Assembly: GCA_002415335.1 (NCBI GenBank)
Contig: DHXL01000380.1
Span: 13,785-21,384, forward strand
From: Oxalobacteraceae bacterium UBA5157
GTDB lineage: Bacteria > Pseudomonadota > Gammaproteobacteria > Burkholderiales > Burkholderiaceae_D
Length of the DNA stretch: 7,600 nucleotides
Reading direction: 5' to 3'
Shown: positions 1-5,299 of the stretch, one piece after another
Position numbering within the stretch: position 1 is the stretch's first letter
Layout: each line of letters opens with the position of its first letter
Program-made: the position numbers and the translations under genes
Notes under the pieces: model-generated
Databases searched by the model: none
What the model was told of the DNA's origin: nothing
Seen by the model: only the letters and a program-made list of their open reading frames with translations

Positions 1-356
1 TGCGGATAACGCCGCACCGCAACATGCTTGACAATGATCGGCATCGCGCACAGTCCGACGAATATCAGCGCCGTCAAGATCATCAACGGCAGCAAGACCC
101 ACATTGCGAGCATCGGCACGATCACCATCTTGAACGCGCCCAGACCGAGCCAGCCGAGCAGCTCGCCGGAAATCCGGAAGCCACCATGTTCGACGAAATA
201 CGCTTGCACCGCGTCGATCATCGGCTGCAATCCCAGCCACAAGATGACGCCCCAGATCAGCAATGACAAGACAAACGGCAGCAAGGTCAGCATCAGCATG
301 CGGATGTGCAGTTGCGACAACAATGCACGGCCGAATGCAATCAGGATGGGGCGCAT
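1..356 (-). CDS. EI24/CysZ-type integral membrane protein, 3' part missing at window edge
   Basis: The minus-strand frame opens at ATG 356-354 and stays open to the left edge, giving 118 residues starting MRPILIAFGRALLSQ. Two long hydrophobic stretches are visible, at about residues 20-45 and 75-110, separated by a short polar part with FVEHGGFRISGELLGWLG. This arrangement resembles the N-terminal half of EI24-domain (CysZ-like) inner-membrane proteins, which are usually about 230-290 residues, so roughly half the gene should lie outside the window. CysZ itself is a sulfate permease, but many betaproteobacterial EI24 proteins have no assigned substrate, so no function is claimed. A TGA stop lies two codons upstream of the ATG, leaving little choice of start; only a TTG codon sits between them. 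The ribosome binding site is weak. The gene diverges from the small membrane protein gene at 503. The family call rests on remembered sequence style only. Confidence 0.72.
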   Translation of the reverse strand, partial: MRPILIAFGRALLSQLHIRMLMLTLLPFVLSLLIWGVILWLGLQPMIDAVQAYFVEHGGFRISGELLGWLGLGAFKMVIVPMLAMWVLLPLMILTALIFVGLCAMPIIVKHVAVRRYP

Positions 357-427
357 CAATCACTCGACTTTCTGACAAATACGCATTTTACCGTGTGAAG
401 TCCACGGTTGCCGATATGCCACACCGC

Positions 428-462
428 TTGCGGTTTGGGCGCCGCGCGGTATAAAGTATATT
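428..462 (+). promoter_or_regulatory. Candidate sigma-70 promoter in the divergent spacer
   Basis: The 146-bp spacer 357-502 separates two divergent genes and has an AT-rich core at 450-470 in otherwise GC-rich DNA. On the plus strand TTGCGG (428-433) is followed after 16 bp by TATAAA (450-455), and an alternative -10, TATATT, lies at 457-462. Transcription would start about 40 nt before the gene at 503. For the minus-strand gene, TAAAAT can be read at 390-385 but I see no good -35 for it. The -35 matches are poor, so this is a guess by eye. Confidence 0.3.
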
Positions 463-502
463 CAAATAAAAGGCTGCGTTCCTTATCCCCTGACTGCATA
501 AA

Positions 503-856
503 ATGACTCTCTTCCGACGCGTGGGCGCAGGGCTGGTTCGTCCTTATGTCTCGATAAGGCGCCTCGTTTATTGGACCTGGTCGCTGCAGCACAGGGAACG
601 CGACCGGCTCTGGCTCGAGATGACACAAACGCGCGAATTGATGCCGTTGCTGATGAAACAGCGCAACGGCTACCGCTGGAGTGCGGAAGACCGCGGCAAC
701 ATCAGGCGGCATTTGCTGATACTGATGGCGCTCAGCCCTTATCTGATCCTGTTTGTGCTGCCCGGTGGATTGTTGGCGCTGCCGATCCTGGCCTGGTGGC
801 TTGATCGGCGACGGCAGAAGCGCGTCGAAGACGAGAAGCGCGCCACGCTCGAGTAG
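503..856 (+). CDS. Small inner-membrane protein, LETM1-like C-terminal segment
   Basis: This 117-residue protein has a basic, tryptophan- and arginine-rich N-terminal half (RRLVYWTWSLQHRERDRLW). A central polar part follows with MPLLMKQRNGYRWSAEDR at about residues 47-64. One hydrophobic segment lies at about 71-100, containing SPYLILFVLPGG and LALPILAWWL, and the tail is highly charged. The order 'helix, then proline-flanked membrane segment with LPGG and LP' resembles the start of the LETM1 domain, known from mitochondrial ion-exchange proteins and found in short bacterial proteins of unknown role. That link is inferred from memory. ATG 503 has no strong Shine-Dalgarno sequence before it. 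The gene stands alone between a divergent membrane gene and the FKBP operon, which appears to have its own promoter. The reading frame is convincing because the protein has a coherent membrane topology, but the function is unknown. Confidence 0.75.
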   Translation: MTLFRRVGAGLVRPYVSIRRLVYWTWSLQHRERDRLWLEMTQTRELMPLLMKQRNGYRWSAEDRGNIRRHLLILMALSPYLILFVLPGGLLALPILAWWLDRRRQKRVEDEKRATLE

Positions 857-883
857 GCGGCGGCTCTGAAGCGGCGCGGTTAC

Positions 884-892
884 TGCTACAAT
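884..892 (+). promoter_or_regulatory. Extended -10 promoter for the FKBP operon
   Basis: TGCTACAAT at 884-892 is an extended -10 element (TGn followed by TACAAT, five of six matches to TATAAT). It lies 100 bp before the first FKBP start codon. At 16 bp upstream only TCTGAA (865-870) can be read as a -35, a poor match, which is typical where an extended -10 is used. Transcription would begin near 899 and leave a leader of about 90 nt. I see no convincing riboswitch or attenuator in that leader. Confidence 0.5.
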
Positions 893-980
893 CTCGCCCA
901 TTCCCAGCATCGTTGACGATTCCCTTTCAGAACTTGCGGGAAGAGTGGCGAGGCGTCCTCTGTCCCCAACACTTTGAAAA

Positions 981-986
981 AGGAAG
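981..986 (+). promoter_or_regulatory. Ribosome binding site that fixes the first FKBP start
   Basis: AGGAAG at 981-986 is five bases before ATG 992. An in-frame TTG at 974 could lengthen the protein by six residues, but this site would then fall inside the coding sequence and the longer form has no such site of its own. The ATG at 992 is therefore preferred. Confidence 0.75.
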
Positions 987-991
987 AACCC

Positions 992-1348
992 ATGTCCACC
1001 ATCATGACCGCCTCCGGGCTGCAATACGAAGAAATCACCGTCGGCACTGGCGCCGAAGCCAAGGCAGGCGCGCACGTCACGGTGCATTACACCGGCTGGC
1101 TGCAGAACACGGACGGTAGCGCCGGTTCCAAGTTCGATTCGAGCAAGGATCGCAACGACCCGTTCGAATTTCCGCTCGGGGCCGGCCACGTCATCAAGGG
1201 CTGGGACGAAGGCGTCCAGGGCATGAAGATCGGTGGCGTGCGCAAGCTGATCATCCCATCGTCGCTCGGTTATGGTGCGCGCGGTGCCGGCGGCGCAATT
1301 CCGCCGAATGCGACGCTGATTTTTGAAGTAGAGCTGCTCGGGGTATGA
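992..1348 (+). CDS. FKBP-type peptidyl-prolyl cis-trans isomerase, cytoplasmic
   Basis: This 118-residue, single-domain FKBP catalyses cis-trans isomerisation of peptide bonds before proline and can act as a folding helper. It has no signal peptide, so it should stay in the cytoplasm. The FKBP landmarks are all present: HYTGW (Tyr33), KFDSS (Phe48, Asp49), Arg54, FPLGAGHVIKGWDEG (Val67, Ile68, Trp71), LGYGARG (Tyr94), IPP (Ile103) and LIFEVELL (Phe111). By position these match the FKBP12 substrate and FK506 pocket. There is no inserted IF domain of the SlyD type, and the length fits the small one-domain class. A good ribosome binding site (981-986) and an extended -10 promoter (884-892) precede it. 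Its TGA stop overlaps the ATG of the next gene (ATGA at 1345-1348), which suggests translational coupling. The family assignment is secure, but the client proteins are unknown. Confidence 0.96.
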   Translation: MSTIMTASGLQYEEITVGTGAEAKAGAHVTVHYTGWLQNTDGSAGSKFDSSKDRNDPFEFPLGAGHVIKGWDEGVQGMKIGGVRKLIIPSSLGYGARGAGGAIPPNATLIFEVELLGV

Positions 1349-1827
1349 GCATGCGCTATCGCCCCGCGATGAAGTTGTCCCATGCGCTCGCGCTTGCCGG
1401 CGCGCTGTCGGTTGCTGTTTGCCAGGCCGCGGATACACCGGCCGCTGCGCCCGCCGCAATCAAGGCCGCAAATGCATTCGTCAAGACCGCGTCCGGCTTG
1501 CAGTACCAGGACATCAAACTGGGCACCGGCCCGGTTGCCATGGGCGGCGCCGAGGTCACTGTACATTACACCGGCTGGCTCCAGAATCCGGATGGCAGCC
1601 CCGGCAAGAAATTCGATTCGAGCCGGGATCGCGGCGATCCGTTTAAGTTTCCGCTCGGAGCGGGCCATGTGATCAAGGGATGGGACGAAGGCGTGCAAGG
1701 CATGAAAGTCGGCGGCGTACGCAAGCTCATCGTCCCGGCCGCATTGGGCTATGGCGCGCGCGGAGCGGGCGGCGTGATTCCGCCCGGTGCGACGCTGATC
1801 TTCGAAGTTGAACTCCTCGGCGTATAG
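1007..1827 (+). repeat. Tandem gene duplication: two FKBP domain copies
   Basis: The segment coding from TASGLQ to ELLGV occurs twice in direct orientation, at 1007-1345 and 1486-1824. Each copy is 113 codons with no gap, and about 92 of 113 residues are identical by hand alignment. Long stretches such as FPLGAGHVIKGWDEGVQGMK (one substitution site at its left edge) are shared. The 140 bp between the copies code for the start, signal peptide and linker of the second protein. Confidence 0.85.
1345..1827 (+). CDS. FKBP-type peptidyl-prolyl cis-trans isomerase, exported
   Basis: This 160-residue protein consists of an N-terminal export signal, an Ala/Pro-rich linker (about residues 29-45) and one FKBP domain (about 48-160). 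From Met9 (position 1369) the start reads MKLSHALALAGALSVAVCQA, a clear signal sequence with likely signal peptidase I cleavage near residues 28-29. Cys26 is not in a good lipobox, so I favour a soluble periplasmic protein over a lipoprotein. All pocket residues seen in the upstream FKBP are kept (Tyr75, Phe90, Asp91, Trp113, Tyr136, Phe153). ATG 1345 overlaps the previous stop by 4 bp; ATG 1351 and ATG 1369 are other possible starts, and none has a strong ribosome binding site, which fits coupling to the upstream gene. The domain is about 81% identical to the upstream protein by hand count, pointing to tandem duplication. The likely role is periplasmic protein folding. Confidence 0.95.
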   Translation: MSMRYRPAMKLSHALALAGALSVAVCQAADTPAAAPAAIKAANAFVKTASGLQYQDIKLGTGPVAMGGAEVTVHYTGWLQNPDGSPGKKFDSSRDRGDPFKFPLGAGHVIKGWDEGVQGMKVGGVRKLIVPAALGYGARGAGGVIPPGATLIFEVELLGV

Positions 1828-1842
1828 GCGGGGTCCCATACC

Positions 1843-2061
1843 ATGTCGCGCCGCGTCCTCTGCTTCGCCTGCTGCATCGCCGCCACGCTGCTGGGCAGCG
1901 GCTGCGCCGTGGTCTCAGTGGCCGCCAGCGCGGCGTCGGTTGCCGGCTCCGTCGTCAGTACCGGCGTGAGCGTCGGGGCGGCGGCGGTCGGGACGACGGT
2001 TAGCATCGCCAAGGGCGCCGTCAATGTCGGCGGCGCGATTGCCGGCAAGGCGACCGATTAG
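1843..2061 (+). CDS. Small Ala/Gly/Val-rich lipoprotein
   Basis: This 72-residue protein starts MSRRVLCFACCIAATLLGSGC, a basic n-region and hydrophobic core ending in a cysteine (Cys21) that fits a broad bacterial lipobox definition (L-G-S-G-C); the usual leucine is at -4, not -3. After the cysteine the chain is almost wholly Ala, Val, Gly, Ser and Thr, with several GxxxG-like spacings (Gly41/45, Gly64/68) and only a few charged residues near the end (Lys57, Lys69, Asp72). Short lipoproteins of this look are common in Proteobacteria and mostly uncharacterised. The gene begins 15 bp after the exported FKBP stop, with a G-rich stretch (1826-1833) as a possible ribosome binding site, so it is probably third in that operon. 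It may be an envelope partner or client of the exported FKBP, but nothing in the sequence proves that. Confidence 0.78.
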   Translation: MSRRVLCFACCIAATLLGSGCAVVSVAASAASVAGSVVSTGVSVGAAAVGTTVSIAKGAVNVGGAIAGKATD

Positions 2062-2090
2062 GCAGCGCGCACGGCCAGATCGCGCGCCGG

Positions 2091-3539
2091 TTACCACTCC
2101 GACATCAAGGCCAAGAGCACCAGCTTTTCGAATTCGGGCTCAAAACGCCGAATGATCTCATGCGGGTCGTCCGCAATCGCGTCATCGGTGACAATCCCGA
2201 ATTGCACGCCGCCGTTGTAGCTGAGGATCGACACGCCCACTCCGATATCGCCCGATTGCGGCACCCAGAACATAATCTGCCCGAGCTGGCTGCCGGCCAG
2301 GTAAAGCGGCGCTTGCGGCCCCGGCACATTGCTCATCACGGCGGTCGCTTTTTTCGCGAAATAATTCTGGATCTCGCTTTGCATCTGTTTCGGGGTGGCG
2401 CCCAACACGCCGAGTACGGCCATCGCGACCAGGGCTTGATAGCCGCCCTTTAGCTCGTCCATGCGGCGGCGCACTTCATGCAGGCGCGCCAGCGGATCTT
2501 CAATCCCGACCGGCAACACGAGCGGCACCAGCCCGAACGCGTTACCCAGTTTCTGCTCCTTGCCGGCCTTGCGCAAATTGACCGGCACCATCGCACGCAG
2601 CTCGGTGCCGTGCGGCACAGTATCGCCCTTGGCGCGCAAGTACGCGCCGATCGCGCCTGCCACGCTCGCCATCAGCACGTCGTTGATCGAACTGCCAAGC
2701 GCGTGGCCGATCGCCTTCACCTCGGACAAGGGCAGCGGCTCGCTCCAGGCGACGTGCTTCTTGCCCTGCGGCTTGCCTTTCAGGCGCGTCCTGGAATCTT
2801 CCGTCATGGTCAGCAGCTTGATCGCATCCTGCGCGAGCTGCGTCGTCATCTGCCCCATCCCGGTAAAGCGCTGCATCAGCTTGCTCGAATCGGCCAGCAT
2901 CCACAACGACTTGGTCATCATCGTGGTCGACATGTTGATTGCGGTGATCGTGGTTTTCGTGACCGGGTGCATGAGCTGCAGCCACGGATTTTCTTCCGCC
3001 GCTTCGACCTGCTGCGGCGAAGGCTCATGCGGCCTCGTCTCGGACGTATGATCGAACATCGACAAGAGGACGCCGACCAGCGCGATGCCGTCGGCGATGC
3101 AGTGGTGGATCCGGACAATCACCGCTTGCCGCCTCCTGCCGTCGGCGCCGATGCAATTGTCGATCAGATGCATCTGCCACAATGGCTTGGAGGGGTCGAG
3201 TGCTTCGGCCGACAATCGGCTCACCGTCAGCTCCAACTCGGCCTTGTTGTCGGGCTTGGCCGATTTCAATTTGCTGTGGATGATGTGGTCGTCGAGATCA
3301 ACCGCCTGTTCCTGCCACCAAGCGCCGGTGACGTCTTGCGCGACGCGGCTGCGGAACCGGCTATATGGCAAGAGGCGGTTGACCATCGTTTGCCGAAAGC
3401 GCTGCTCGTCCAGCGGCTGGTCGAACATCAGCACGCTGACGATCATCATCAGGTTGCCGGCCGAATCCATCCTGAGCCAGGCGGTATCGACAGTGGACAT
3501 TTTCTCGCGGCGAAACGGCGATAGGCTGGGGGACAACAT
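2091..3539 (-). CDS. Wax ester synthase / acyl-CoA:diacylglycerol acyltransferase (WS/DGAT)
   Basis: This 482-residue bifunctional acyltransferase is of the family that transfers acyl groups from acyl-CoA to fatty alcohols or diacylglycerol, giving wax esters or triacylglycerol stored as inclusions. The catalytic motif HHxxxDG is present as HHCIADG at residues 145-151, with His146 expected to be the general base. Other family signatures are in order: STVDTAWLRMDS near the start (15-26), PLWQMHLID (119-127), SINDVLMA (284-291, the ND motif), MVPVNLR (317-323) and SNVPGP (403-408). This gives an N-terminal acyltransferase half and a C-terminal WSD_C half, and the length is normal for the family. 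ATG 3539 has a good ribosome binding site; Met14 (3500) is a possible shorter start. The gene diverges from an acyl-CoA-binding protein gene 107 bp away and converges on the lipoprotein gene with only 29 bp between stops. Substrate preference cannot be read from the sequence. Confidence 0.95.
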   Translation of the reverse strand: MLSPSLSPFRREKMSTVDTAWLRMDSAGNLMMIVSVLMFDQPLDEQRFRQTMVNRLLPYSRFRSRVAQDVTGAWWQEQAVDLDDHIIHSKLKSAKPDNKAELELTVSRLSAEALDPSKPLWQMHLIDNCIGADGRRRQAVIVRIHHCIADGIALVGVLLSMFDHTSETRPHEPSPQQVEAAEENPWLQLMHPVTKTTITAINMSTTMMTKSLWMLADSSKLMQRFTGMGQMTTQLAQDAIKLLTMTEDSRTRLKGKPQGKKHVAWSEPLPLSEVKAIGHALGSSINDVLMASVAGAIGAYLRAKGDTVPHGTELRAMVPVNLRKAGKEQKLGNAFGLVPLVLPVGIEDPLARLHEVRRRMDELKGGYQALVAMAVLGVLGATPKQMQSEIQNYFAKKATAVMSNVPGPQAPLYLAGSQLGQIMFWVPQSGDIGVGVSILSYNGGVQFGIVTDDAIADDPHEIIRRFEPEFEKLVLLALMSEW

Positions 3540-3646
3540 TGAACGGCTCCTCTAGGATCAGCGCTTTTACGGCCGAATATTGTATGTTATGTTTGGCAAC
3601 ACAAACACTATCACAGCATCCTCATTTCATCCACCCGGAGAGCACC
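3540..3646. promoter_or_regulatory. Divergent control region between WS/DGAT and ACBP
   Basis: These 107 bp must carry the start signals of both genes. The centre (3565-3610) is clearly AT-richer than its surroundings. On the minus strand TACAAT (3584-3579) is a fair -10 for WS/DGAT, but the -35 at normal spacing is poor; TTGCCA (3599-3594) is a good -35 match but too close to it. On the plus strand I find no convincing -35/-10 pair for ACBP, although a GGAG (3637-3640) gives that gene its ribosome binding site. A shared regulator is possible, but I could not see a clear operator palindrome. Confidence 0.35.
3547..3553 (-). promoter_or_regulatory. Ribosome binding site for WS/DGAT
   Basis: Read on the minus strand, AGAGGAG lies seven bases before ATG 3539. 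It supports the longer start over the internal Met14 codon at 3500, before which only a weak GAGAAA can be seen. The first 13 residues (MLSPSLSPFRREK) would then be a genuine N-terminal extension. Confidence 0.7.
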
Positions 3647-3901
3647 ATGACACTGCAAACCCAATTCGAACAAGCCCAGACCGACTCGAAGAATCTGTCC
3701 GAGCGTCCGGACAACATGACGCTGCTGAAAATCTATGCCCTGTTCAAGCAAGCCACTAGCGGCGACGCCGAGGGCAAGCGTCCCGGTTTCACGGATATGG
3801 TCGGGCGCGCCAAATGGGACGCGTGGGATGCCCTCAAAGGCACGTCGAAAGAAGACGCGATGCAGCAGTACATTGATTTGATCGAGGAACTGAAGGGCTG
3901 A
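3647..3901 (+). CDS. Acyl-CoA-binding protein (ACBP)
   Basis: This 84-residue protein has the full ACBP fold length (about 85-90 is typical). ACBPs bind long-chain acyl-CoA esters in the cytosol and buffer or deliver them. Family hallmarks are visible: the YALFKQAT motif at residues 30-37 (Tyr30, Lys34), KRPGFTDMVGRAKWDAWDAL at 44-63 with the Lys56-Trp57 pair, and Tyr75 near the end. These correspond to the tyrosines and lysines that contact CoA in the bovine protein. ATG 3647 follows GGAG at 3637-3640; an upstream in-frame start at 3539 would add 36 residues that do not look like ACBP, so it is rejected. ACBP is near-universal in eukaryotes and patchy in bacteria. Its place opposite a WS/DGAT gene suggests it supplies or protects the acyl-CoA that enzyme uses, but this is inference from position. 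Confidence 0.95.
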   Translation: MTLQTQFEQAQTDSKNLSERPDNMTLLKIYALFKQATSGDAEGKRPGFTDMVGRAKWDAWDALKGTSKEDAMQQYIDLIEELKG

Positions 3902-3923
3902 TCGGCGCGTTTCATCCGGTTGC

Positions 3924-4008
3924 TGCCGCCGGCGGCATCTCCATCACCGAGATTCGGAAGCGCGCGCAGCGAGAAGGCCGGTCTGCGCGTCGATCTCCCC
4001 GCTGCGCG
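3924..4008. other. Inverted repeats between convergent genes, possible weak bidirectional terminator
   Basis: The 114-bp spacer between the ACBP stop (3901) and the PHA-protein stop (4016) holds a perfect 14-bp palindrome, TGCCGCCGGCGGCA (3924-3937). It also holds CGCGCAGCG (3963-3971), which can pair with CTGCGCG (3983-3989) or with CGCTGCGCG (4000-4008). These could form alternative stem-loops. None is followed by a T-run on either strand, so intrinsic termination is doubtful. Confidence 0.3.
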
Positions 4009-4015
4009 ACCGTGC

Positions 4016-4300
4016 TCAGGGCTTACCGGCAAATATCTTTTGCATGTTCTTGTGTACCTGCACTTCGATCTTCGAAGCGAAGGCCTTGAACAGGAAGCCC
4101 AGTGTGATTTCAAGCCTGGCTTCGGTGGCGTGTACTTCCAGCGTACCGGACACGCCGCTGCGCTTGAAAACCAGCACGTCGCCTTCCCAGGCAGACTCCA
4201 GGTCATACTCTTCGGCCATCTTGTCGGCCACCTTCTTTGCAGCGGCCTTGGCTTTCTTGTGCGACAGCTTGTGTTTTTGCGTGATGCTGATATCGGCCAT
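4016..4300 (-). CDS. Polyhydroxyalkanoic acid system (PHA granule region) protein
   Basis: This 94-residue protein starts MADISITQKHKLSHKKAKAA. It resembles the family named for genes near PHA granule loci (PHA_gran_rgn type). The N-terminal third is a lysine/alanine-rich helix with HKLSHKKAKAAAKKVADKMAEEY (residues 10-32). The middle reads WEGDVLVFKRSGVSGTLEV (38-56), and the end has an amphipathic LEITLGFLFKAFASKIE (63-79). The pattern 'H-x-L-S, helix, W-x-G-D, F-x-R-x-G-V-x-G' is the part I recognise. The biochemical role of the family is not established, and association with PHA granules is inferred from gene neighbourhood in other bacteria. It begins 3 bp after the stop of the hydroxyacid dehydrogenase gene, so it is very likely co-transcribed as the last gene of that operon. 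No phasin or PHA synthase gene is in the window. Confidence 0.85.
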   Translation of the reverse strand: MADISITQKHKLSHKKAKAAAKKVADKMAEEYDLESAWEGDVLVFKRSGVSGTLEVHATEARLEITLGFLFKAFASKIEVQVHKNMQKIFAGKP

Positions 4301-4303
4301 GCC

Positions 4304-5287
4304 TTATTTCTTTCGCTTGACTTCAGGGTTCAATAGATTGGGAGGAGTGACGCCGGTCAACGCGGCAATCAGGTTGTCTGCCGCGCAATCGGCCATCGCA
4401 CGCCGCGTCGGCTCGCTCGCGCTGGCGATATGCGGCGTCAGTACCACGTTCGACAGACGCAAAAAATCGGGATGCAGGGCCGGCTCATTTTCAAACACGT
4501 CCAGACCCGCCGCCGCGAGGCGATTGTCGCGCAGCGCGGCAATCAGCGCAACATCGTCGACTATGCCGCCGCGTGCGATATTGACCAGCGTGGCGCTCGG
4601 TTTCATCTGCGCCAGTTCGGCCGCGCCGATCGTATGGTGTGATTCCGTTGAGTACGGCAGCGCCAGGACGACATGGTCGGCCGTGCGTAACAGGGCGTCC
4701 CGGTCGACATACCGCGCTTGGTTCGCCTCATGCTCGCGTTGTGCCGACAAGCGGGAGCGATTATGGTAGATCACACGCATGTTGAACCCGAGAGAGCGGC
4801 GAGCAATCGCCTGTCCGATACGGCCCATGCCGATGATGCCCAGCGTTGATCCGTGCACATCAGCGCCCAGAAACGCATCGTAACGCCACTTTTGCCAGTT
4901 CCCGGCGCGCAGCCAGCGCTCCGACTCGGTCACGCGGCGCGCAGTGGCCATCAACAGAGCCCAGGCAAAGTCTGCCGTCGTTTCGTTCAGCACATCGGGC
5001 GTGTTGGTTACCATGATGCCGGCGTGCGTAGCGGCATCCACATCAATATTGTTGTACCCGACAGCGATGTTGCAAATGGCCTTGAGCTGCGGGCTCGCGC
5101 TCATTTCACGCGCGGAAATACGCTCGCTGGCGGTCGTCAGCAGCGCGTCCTTGTCGCGCATTTTTTCGACCAATTCGTCGGCGGAAAATATGCGATCCGC
5201 TTGATTCGATTCGACCTCGAACCGGCTCGCGAGCCGATCAATCAGCGCTGGGAATACCGCACGTGCCACCAATATTCTTTGCCGCAT
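4304..5287 (-). CDS. D-2-hydroxyacid dehydrogenase, glyoxylate/hydroxypyruvate reductase type
   Basis: This 327-residue NAD(P)-dependent D-isomer-specific 2-hydroxyacid dehydrogenase probably reduces glyoxylate and hydroxypyruvate in the GhrB/GRHPR manner. The family layout is complete: a substrate-domain signature VGYNNIDVDAA (76-86), the Rossmann loop GMGRIG (153-158), catalytic Arg239 in NIARGGIVDD, Glu268 in ENEP, and His286 in PHIASA. After the second strand of the Rossmann fold the chain reads YHNRSR (174-179). Asn-Arg-Ser there, in place of an acidic residue, favours NADPH over NADH. The ATG at 5287 has an excellent ribosome binding site, AAGGAG (5300-5295), seven bases upstream, overlapping the last base of the antiporter gene. 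The gene sits 12 bp after that antiporter and 3 bp before the PHA-region protein, so it is mid-operon. Other 2-hydroxyacid substrates, such as 2-ketogluconate or phenylpyruvate, cannot be excluded. Confidence 0.92.
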   Translation of the reverse strand: MRQRILVARAVFPALIDRLASRFEVESNQADRIFSADELVEKMRDKDALLTTASERISAREMSASPQLKAICNIAVGYNNIDVDAATHAGIMVTNTPDVLNETTADFAWALLMATARRVTESERWLRAGNWQKWRYDAFLGADVHGSTLGIIGMGRIGQAIARRSLGFNMRVIYHNRSRLSAQREHEANQARYVDRDALLRTADHVVLALPYSTESHHTIGAAELAQMKPSATLVNIARGGIVDDVALIAALRDNRLAAAGLDVFENEPALHPDFLRLSNVVLTPHIASASEPTRRAMADCAADNLIAALTGVTPPNLLNPEVKRKK

Positions 5288-5299
5288 TTTTCTACTCCT

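Noticed and set aside
909..960. Possible leader regulation before the FKBP operon (ATCG-TTGA-CGAT and GAGG-CGT-CCTC mini-hairpins)
   Set aside because: Stems are only 4 bp, there is no alternative pairing with the ribosome binding site, and no known riboswitch core was seen.
974..991. TTG start six codons upstream for the first FKBP
   Set aside because: The ribosome binding site AGGAAG would lie inside it. ATG 992 has ideal spacing and is the usual start context.
356..1459. Long open frame of 367 codons on the minus strand across the FKBP region
   Set aside because: It lies antisense to clear plus-strand genes and runs through the divergent spacer. Its product is Arg/Gln/His-rich with no recognisable domain, typical of a GC-rich shadow frame.
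1270..1839. Open frame of 189 codons antisense to the exported FKBP
   Set aside because: It is a shadow of the FKBP duplication: the minus-strand frame stays open because of third-position GC bias.
2065..2087. GCGCGC inverted repeat between the lipoprotein and WS/DGAT stops
   Set aside because: The arms are only 6 bp with an 11-base loop and no T-run. Such GC words are expected by chance in this composition.
2478..3524. Open frame of 348 codons on the plus strand opposite WS/DGAT
   Set aside because: The translation is Arg/His/Gln-rich low-complexity and mirrors the codon pattern of the opposite gene, which has all its family motifs.
3539..3646. N-terminally extended ACBP starting at 3539
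   Set aside because: The extra 36 residues do not resemble ACBP, overlap the WS/DGAT start region, and the ATG at 3647 has its own GGAG.
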